A stretch of DNA of 59,093 nt, taken from Phycisphaerae bacterium. Lineage in GTDB: Bacteria; Planctomycetota; Phycisphaerae; UBA1845. The position numbers and the translations under genes are program-made. Shown piece by piece: positions 35,755 through 43,700 of the stretch. The stretch covers positions 1-59,093 of the forward strand of contig JAJDDY010000042.1 of NCBI GenBank assembly GCA_029260075.1, in the 5' to 3' direction. The first letter of the stretch is position 1; every line of letters begins with the position of its first letter. The notes under the pieces were generated by a model. It saw only the letters and a list, made by a program, of their open reading frames with translations, did not search any database and was not told the DNA's origin.

Positions 35755-37593
35755 ATGGATCGAAGATCGAGAACTCTGGCAATCATGTTCGGTGGCGTCG
35801 TGGCGCTGCTCATCATTGACCGGTACGTCTACCCTGAGTGGGTCGAGCCATTGGTCACGATGGACGAACGCATCGTTGCCCGCGAGGCGGACTTGGCCAA
35901 ACTCCAGGCACTGAAGGCACGCGTCGACGTGTCGAGACGTCGCTACCGGGATCTGGTCGGTCGAACCGGTACCTTTGACACCAGCCTCGTCGAGACCGAT
36001 GTGCGCGACCGCATCGACAAGCTGATTGATAAGTACAAGCTTGAGGACCGAAACGTGTCCCCGTCACGGTGGGCCGCGGACAAGAAAACCAAGCTCAAAC
36101 GTTGCCGTGTGACCGTTAAGGTCAACGGGTCGCTGCAATCTGCGATCGCGTTTCTCGCCGACATCAGCGAGCTCCCACATCTCATGCGCGTGGGCAACGT
36201 GAAGATGCGGCCGGACAATACAATCAAACGCAAGAACAAGAAGAAGAAAGACTACGTCAGCGTTACCGTGCCGCTGGACCTCTGGGTGTTGCCGAAGAAT
36301 CGCGTCGTGGGAATTATCCATCCGGAAGACCTTGAGCAGCCGGCGTCGGTCGTGCGCCATCAAGTAGACCGAAACTACGCGCCGCTTTGGGAGGGGCGGA
36401 TGTTTTGGGAGTACGTCAAGCCCAAGCCGCTCGTGGTTCAGGCCGGTCGCGACATCCGTCAGAAGCCGAACAAACGAGCGATCTACCTCAAGGGGGTCGT
36501 GATCGGCGGGGACGGCGACTATACGTGTGCGTGGACCCCGTCGCTGCGTCTGCGCGATCCGGACAAGCTCAAGACCAAGATCGATCTCACCCAGGAATTC
36601 GAGGAGGAGTACACGCTGACGTGCGTGGATGGCGAGGGCGAGTCGAAGGAAGATACCGTGCTCGTCACCGTGGTTGCGCCGAAAGAAGTCGTCGTGAAGA
36701 AGCCTCCGCCCAAGCGGAATCCGCCACCAGTCAAGAAGGAGCGCCGCGAGGAATGGAAAGAGGGGAAGTACATGCAAATGCTCGCGGCCCTTTGCACCGA
36801 AACGTCCGACGGCCAGATGGATCAAGTGATGATCTATCACAATCGCAAGAAGACCACCAACTATTATGGCATCGGCGACGACTTCGACGGTGGCAAGTTG
36901 GTCTACGTGCATCCCACAGGCGGTCTCGTGCGATGGAAGAATGATCTCTACATCTACCCCATCGGTGAGTGGCTTAACGCGGAAACGAAACTTGGGGGCG
37001 CCGACGACGTCGTCAGCGCCGAGTACCCACAGTTGGGTACGGCTGCGGCGTTGATCCGCGAGCAGATTCAAGCGGAGGTGGAGCGGCTGGAAGCTGAGGC
37101 GGCGGAACAGGCCGATATGGACGCCGACGCCAAGGAAATGGCCGAGGCCGAGCGAGCTAAGGTCACGGCCCCCGCCGCCAAGCCGGTAGTCGCCGACAAG
37201 TCGCGACGACCCGCACGCTCAACCGCCAGGCCGGTCAAGGGTATACCCACTACGGTACCGAACGGAACCAAGGGGCCGCGAAGCGTCAAGAAGAGTCCCG
37301 GTCAGGTCAGTCCAACTACGGCCAAGCCGGCGACGACCGACGGCAAAAAGCAGGTCGGTGGGCAAAAACCCGCGGTGAACCAGCCAAAGACAGGCGGTTT
37401 GTCGAAAGGACAGCCGCAGAAGTCCTCACGACAGCGCCGCAGTAACATGCAAGAGCGGATCGATCAGTTACGCGGGCGAAAGAAGACCAAGGGTAAGGAT
37501 GCGAACGACAAGACGGTAAAGGGTTCCTCGAAGAATCCGCAAGAGAAGAAGTCGGAACAGAAACCTGCGGAAAAGAAACCTGATACCCGCTAG
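35755..37593 (+). CDS. GspM/PilO-like protein with PKD-like and GspC/PilP-like domains
   Basis: A 612-residue inner-membrane protein. A membrane helix at about 7-23 and a coiled coil lead into a PilO/GspM-like ferredoxin fold (about 95-200). Residues 240-312 look like a PKD/Ig fold (WTPSLRLRDPD, EYTLTCVDGEGES). A segment rich in Lys and Pro follows. Residues 338-405 resemble the HR domain of GspC or the PilP fold (IGDDFDGGKLVYVHPTGGLV). The last 170 residues are Lys/Pro/Gly-rich and probably disordered. ATG at 35755 is preferred to TTG 35728. It follows the PilM-PilN gene by 42 bases. GspC and PilP normally contact the secretin, so this protein probably links the platform to the outer-membrane part. 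Confidence 0.7.
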   Translation: MDRRSRTLAIMFGGVVALLIIDRYVYPEWVEPLVTMDERIVAREADLAKLQALKARVDVSRRRYRDLVGRTGTFDTSLVETDVRDRIDKLIDKYKLEDRNVSPSRWAADKKTKLKRCRVTVKVNGSLQSAIAFLADISELPHLMRVGNVKMRPDNTIKRKNKKKKDYVSVTVPLDLWVLPKNRVVGIIHPEDLEQPASVVRHQVDRNYAPLWEGRMFWEYVKPKPLVVQAGRDIRQKPNKRAIYLKGVVIGGDGDYTCAWTPSLRLRDPDKLKTKIDLTQEFEEEYTLTCVDGEGESKEDTVLVTVVAPKEVVVKKPPPKRNPPPVKKERREEWKEGKYMQMLAALCTETSDGQMDQVMIYHNRKKTTNYYGIGDDFDGGKLVYVHPTGGLVRWKNDLYIYPIGEWLNAETKLGGADDVVSAEYPQLGTAAALIREQIQAEVERLEAEAAEQADMDADAKEMAEAERAKVTAPAAKPVVADKSRRPARSTARPVKGIPTTVPNGTKGPRSVKKSPGQVSPTTAKPATTDGKKQVGGQKPAVNQPKTGGLSKGQPQKSSRQRRSNMQERIDQLRGRKKTKGKDANDKTVKGSSKNPQEKKSEQKPAEKKPDTR

Positions 37594-37752
37594 TCGGCAG
37601 TGCCGACGTGCCGACGCACGACGGGTGGTCGGGGCGTCGACATCAGACGGCGCCTGATGGGATTGGACTCCGCTGCGAAACCAATCGACACGCGCGATGT
37701 TGCGGATGAGACACCGTTGTCCAACCTACGTCGCGCGATGCCGGGAGCAATC

Positions 37753-40700
37753 ATGATGAATCGTAAGGTATGCACGAAAAGTTCTGCCCCGTTGATCGCA
37801 CCGATCTTGGTGGGTGTCGTTGTGCTTGCTCTGACGGAGCAGCCCGTGGTCGCCCGCGTGGAATCACGAGCGCCAGCCGTGCAAAATCCGGGATCATCCG
37901 GAGACAACAAGGCCACCCGTGACCGCAAGCGCAAGGAGCGAATGAGTGCAGGGAATCGCAAGCCGGCGCGTGCCACAAGCACCAAGAAACAAGCGGCGGC
38001 CGAACCGAAGTCAGCCATTGGGAATATCGGCACCAACCCGCGCGTGTCACCGGGTCGCACGAGCACGCCGGCTTCGCGATCGACCGGAAGTCGACCCGTG
38101 GGCAATTCCAATCGCTCCAAGGCCTCGCCGAAGGACGTCGCCGGCAAGACGATCGACATACCACCGATGGATAGTGACGTTCCGCCCGAGGAGCGTACGT
38201 ATTCGTTCGGATTCAAAGAATGCACGTACGAAATGCTCATCGGGGCGTTCGCCCGACAGACCGGTTTGGGCGTGATCGGAGAGACGCCGCCCGGTGGCAA
38301 GGTGAACTTCGTGACGACCGAGCGTCTCAGTTTTCTCGAAGCCATGAGCCGGATACGCATGCTCCTGTTTAACTTTAAGCCGCACGAGCCTTATTGGCTT
38401 CGTCGGGAGCAAACGCACCTCGAAGTCGTTCGTATGACCGATTTGTATCGAGAGCTCCGTCCGGACCAAATGCACATGTCCGTCGAGGCTTTTCGCCTTG
38501 CGGGCTTGCCGGAGGAAGAGCTTGCCCTGCTGATTTACACGCCCGTGTCCGGCACGATTCAGGATCTTCAATACGTGCAGAATTTCATGCCGGACTATGT
38601 GCGCGTCGCTCCCTATGGGACAAACTCCGTCACGATTTTTGCCCTGGTAAGGGACATTAATCGATACCTGGAATTCACGAAGATTTTCGGGGGCGCCAAC
38701 AAGACCGACCCGCGCACGCTCGAGCCCATCAAGATTGAGTTCATGCTGCCCAGCGAAGTGGTTGAGAAACTCAATGCGCTGATGGACACCAGCAGCGGAT
38801 CGGCCGCAGCGCCCCGCAGTCGGGCGTCGAGTGGCCGGCGCAGCTCCAAAGAAGCCGGTGCGCTGAACACGCTGACCGCTCCAGGTGTGGTCATGCTTCC
38901 TCTGGACGAGCAAGGCGTCTTGCTTGTTCGTGGCATGAAGGACAAGATTGCGGAGATCAAGCGGTTGCTTCCGTACGTCGACGTGGACACTTCCGTCGAT
39001 CATCCCACGCCCGTTACGATTGACATCGAACATGCCGGCGCCGCCGAACTGGCCGAAACGGTTCGGGCGGTACTCGCTGCGTTCAATCAACCAGGACCAG
39101 CCGGTGCGTCGGCGCCGAAACCCAAGCGACCATCGCGCCGTATCAAGAGCGCGGCGGCCTCGATGACGCCAGTATCCGTTGGCGATGTGACGTTGATCGT
39201 GCATCCGTTCCGGAACGCGCTGATCGTTATCGGTGACGATGAGGGCGTGGAGAAAGTGCGGGCCTTGATTAAGAATTTCGATAAGCCCAGCGACGACGCG
39301 CCCCTGAAAATCTCGCTTCAACACGTCAACGCCACGCAGATCATATCGACGATCACGAATATGTTGACGGAGGGCGCCAAGCCCAAAGGCATAGCGAAGC
39401 CGAAACTCATTGCCGACCCTTCCGACGACGCGATCTGGTTCACCGGGAATCGGTTCGAGCTCAAGCGGATTCAGGATATCGTGGCGATTCTTGATGTGGC
39501 TGGACAGGATGTCGTGCTGCACATTTTCGACACGCACAAACAGAAGCCGTCGTTCATCGTGGGCATCTTGACGCAGATCGAGCGTGAGACGATGGACAAT
39601 GCGAAGCGTACGCAGCCCAAGCCCGTGTCCAAACCGCGCCGCGTTGGGCAGCCGGTTCAGATCGCGCGCTTCACCGCAAACGACGATCAGAAACGCCTCT
39701 ACGTGCTGTGTACGGACGAGGAGTGGACGCAATACCTCCCGGTGATTGAGCAGTTGGAGGGGGCGATCAAGGACGCGCCGACCTTCGTACGTTTCGCGTT
39801 GAAACATATTGATGCCGACTACGCCATCATTCAGGCGGGTATGGCCGTGACCGGCGACGGGCCGAAGGGGGCCGTGCATTACCTGCCGGTAGAGGGCGGA
39901 GTTCTCGCGTTTGGGTTAACGCCGGCTCAGGTCGATCAGGTGACGGACTTGCTCAACGCCATCGACGTACCTTTCGAAATCATCAAGCGCACATTTGAGA
40001 TTCGCCTGGCGGATCCCGCTGAGATCGAATCCGCCATTCTCACTCTGGTGGCTGGTGAGCCCGTTAGCGCGAACAAGCGACCGCGGTCGGCCGTGCCTGG
40101 AAAAGGCGGGCCGGCTTCTATGCCCACGCCCGAGGTGACGGTGTTCCGAATCGGCGATCGACTGATTGTGCACGCTGTACCCGAGAAGATGGAAGAAGTG
40201 ACGATGCTCATCGCCGAACTTGATCAGAACGATGGCGAGACGGAACTGCGTGTCTACGACGGTTTCGCGCCGGGAACAGACGTGGACGATCTCGTCAGCA
40301 GTTTACTGATGGGCCTTGATGGCGGTTCACCGAAGAAGCAGCGCAAGGTCAAGAGCGGAAAGAGCGGCGTGCGATCCAACACGCCGGCCGGTCCGCGATT
40401 CATCCCCCAGCCGTTGCTCGGTCGCATCGTTGTGATCGCGGATCCTTCGGAGTTTCCCAAAATCGAAGAGCTGTTGGAAGTGCTTCGCGGCGCGGCCGCA
40501 CCAGAACCGTTCATCACGAACTTTATTGAGTTGGAGCACGCCGGGCCGGAAGAACTGGTAGCCCTGATCGCGCCGCTGCTTGAAGTCAAGATCAAGGAGT
40601 TGCTCGACACGGGCAAGTTGAAAGCGAGCGTCAACTCGTCGAGCACCAAGGGCGCGCGCCGGCCGAAGGGTACGGGAGCAGTCACCAACGAACATTTCCA

Positions 40701-43700
40701 TATCGATTCCGATGTGCGCAACAATCGTTTGGTCATTTCCGCGCCTCAGATTCTCGTCGATGAGGTCAAGTTGTTGGTGCGGCAATTCGATCACGCGGGT
40801 CACGCGGAGGGCGTTTTCGAGACGGTAACGTTATCCAACAGCAAGCCGGACGAAATGGTCCGTGCCATTCAAGAAATGATGGGCGCCTCGACGCGCCGGG
40901 CGCCGCGTGCTTCTAAGAAATCCGGCGCACCCACCGAAGCCTTCGATTCGTCGAAGCTGACTGTCGTGCAGGCGCCCGGCGGGCAGGCTGTGATTGTTCA
41001 TGGCCCCAAGCTTGCTGTCGAGAAGACGATCAAGTGGATCAAACAACTTGACGGCCTTACGAACAGTTCGCGCGAGATCAAGGTCTATGAAATCCAAAGT
41101 GCCGACATAACTCGCCTGGCCGAGATGATCCTTAACGTCGTCGACGTGCCCGACAAGAAGGGCGCGAAGGCGCCGCGTCGGCGTCGGGCGCCGGCGGCCG
41201 AATCCGAATTCGAAGATGTGTTCAATCCGGTCAAGAACTGGACCGGGCAGGATCTATACATTCAGGCTGATCTGATCGCCAGTACGATGATCGTGGCTGC
41301 GCCGCCTTCGAAAATTCCTGAAATCGACGCCATTGTGAAGCAGTTCGACGATCCCGAGGAAGCTCAGGCTGTGATGAGTGCGACGAATGTGCCCACGTTC
41401 GTCTACGAGATGAAACACCGCGACGCATTCGATGGCCAGTATGATTTGGACATGGCGCTGGCCACGATGTGGAATCCCCCAAATGAACTGCCCACGGTTA
41501 CCTCGTTTGGGAAAATGCTCGTCGTTAAGTATCCCTACGAAGATCGGTTTCCTGAAATCAAGGAAATGATTGAGAAATATGTTGATCTGGTTCCTGATGG
41601 GGACGACGAGACCATTCGGCGCACGTTCCAGCCGCCTCCGGGTCTCACCGCGCAGCAGGCTGCTCTTTGGCTTCAGATGAAGCATCCCGAGTTGGACATC
41701 GAAATTCGCAATCTTGTGACTGAGGAGCCGGAAGACTACGGCATAGAAGAACTTATGCCGCCTTCGAAAAGGGGCTTGAACCGGTGCGTTCTTCCCCGTG
41801 CATTCTCTTTGAGCCTGTCATCACTGCTCGCCGCTACGGTTGGGCAGGGCGAATCGGACGCCGACGGGTTCGGGACCAGCGATGCACCCAAGACCAAGGA
41901 TCGCGACAAGAAGCCTGATGCGCTTCAACGAGCCACGCAAGCGATTCAGTCAGCCGGTGGTTCAAAGCGATCCGAAGCCGCCAAACCCAAAGACGCCAAG
42001 GGCAAGGACGACGCTAGGAACGACAAGGATCGATCGCACAGCATGATCCCCAGCGGGGCGAAGCTTCGCGTCGGTTACGATTCGGAGAAGGGCGTGTTCG
42101 TGATCGAGGGTCCGGCCGGTGTCGTCGATAACGTGGGCGACTGGATGGACGAGCTCAAGGAAGAAATTAAGGACATGCCGGTTCCGCCGGATATTCGTCA
42201 CTTTCGGGTTCGATATATCGACGTCTATTCCGCAGCCGAAATCCTTGAAGAAATGTTCAACGCGACACGTCAGCAGCTGCGCAACGCCCAGCAGCAGGCC
42301 CGGTTGCAGCAGCAACAAGCGCAGGCTCAGGCCCGTGCGAAACAACAGCAGGCGCGTGCAGCGCAGCAGAACAAGGGTCAGCAGCCCGGACAAGTGCAAC
42401 GCCCGGGACAGCAGCCGACGCCCGCAGCCACCGCACAGCCTCCGCAAGCGACGATCCGCATTTATCCCAACCCGCGCGATCGTTCCCTAATCGTTCGCGC
42501 CGACGCCAGTCAGTTTCCGGCGGTCAAGAAACTTCTGGCCGTCATCGATCAGCCTCAGCCGATCGATAGCGAATTTCGAGTGTTCAAGATCAAGAAACTC
42601 AACGCCGGTGAGGTTGAGGAGTTGCTCAAAGGGATGCTCGGGCTGGACGCGAAGCGTCCGAGTCGATCATCGAGCGCTCGTTCGCAGGCCGGTGGCCGGG
42701 CGACGGGTAGCAGACCCTCCGCCGGTGATGCGGGGTATCTTCCGCGCACGATCATGCAGGAGATGGTCAACGGCGCGGGCGTGCTCGGCGTCGACGCTAA
42801 GGATATCAAGCTCACCAGCAACGAGCAAACGAACACGATCATCGCCATGGCGCCCAAGGAAGCGTTGGATTTCATTGGCGACCTGATCACACGCCTCGAA
42901 AGCGAGAACATCCCTGACCGTATCACCAAGTTCTATCAGTTGGAACACGCCGACGTCGAAACCGTTACGGAGTATCTTGAAGCCCGCTTCGGGGATGGGC
43001 GTACGACGTCGGGCAAGCGTACGAAGACTACGCCCTCCGGTGGAAGCCTCAACACTCCCACCTTCATTCCGTTCTTGCCACTCCAAAAGATCACGGTGCT
43101 GGCGACGGATGAGCAGATCGAGGAGATCGACGGGATTATCGAGCGGCTGGACGTTGCGAGCGATCGGGAAACGTGGGTAAGTGTCGCACTGTCTCATGCG
43201 GATCCCAGCGCGGTCGCCGGCGTGCTCGCGCAAATGTTCAGCGGATCGTCCGCGGTAGGCAAACCGCGCGGTCCGCGTGGTTCGGGTGCTACGGAAGGTC
43301 CTAAGTTCATCGGGCAGGAGGGCGGTCGCATTGTCCTGTTCCGGGCGGAGAAGAACCTGCACGGTCAGATCAATGACGCCATCGAGAGACTGGAATCCGA
43401 CGCCGCCGTCTCGCAGGAGCTTCATATTATCACTGTGAAGTATGCGAAACCGAGCAAGATGGCGGAGGCCATTCAGGGTGCGTTGGCTCAGGGTGGTCGC
43501 ACGGTAAGGGGTCGCACGACGACCGGCAAGAGCCAATTGACCGTGACGCCGGACGACAGCGCCGGTTTGCTTTTCGTGCGTAGCGATGCGAAGAATTTCG
43601 AAGAGGTGCAGTCGCTGATTGACAAGCTCGACCGCCCCACGCCGATTGGTGTTCAGTTCAAGATTTTCCCGCTGAAGTACGCCAACGCCCGGCAGGTATA

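Noticed and set aside
38047-39879. Long antisense open frame (610 codons) opposite the giant N-domain gene
   Set aside because: It is a mirror of GC-rich codon use in the sense gene; the translation has no domain, signal or ribosome-binding site. The same holds for 42667-44019.
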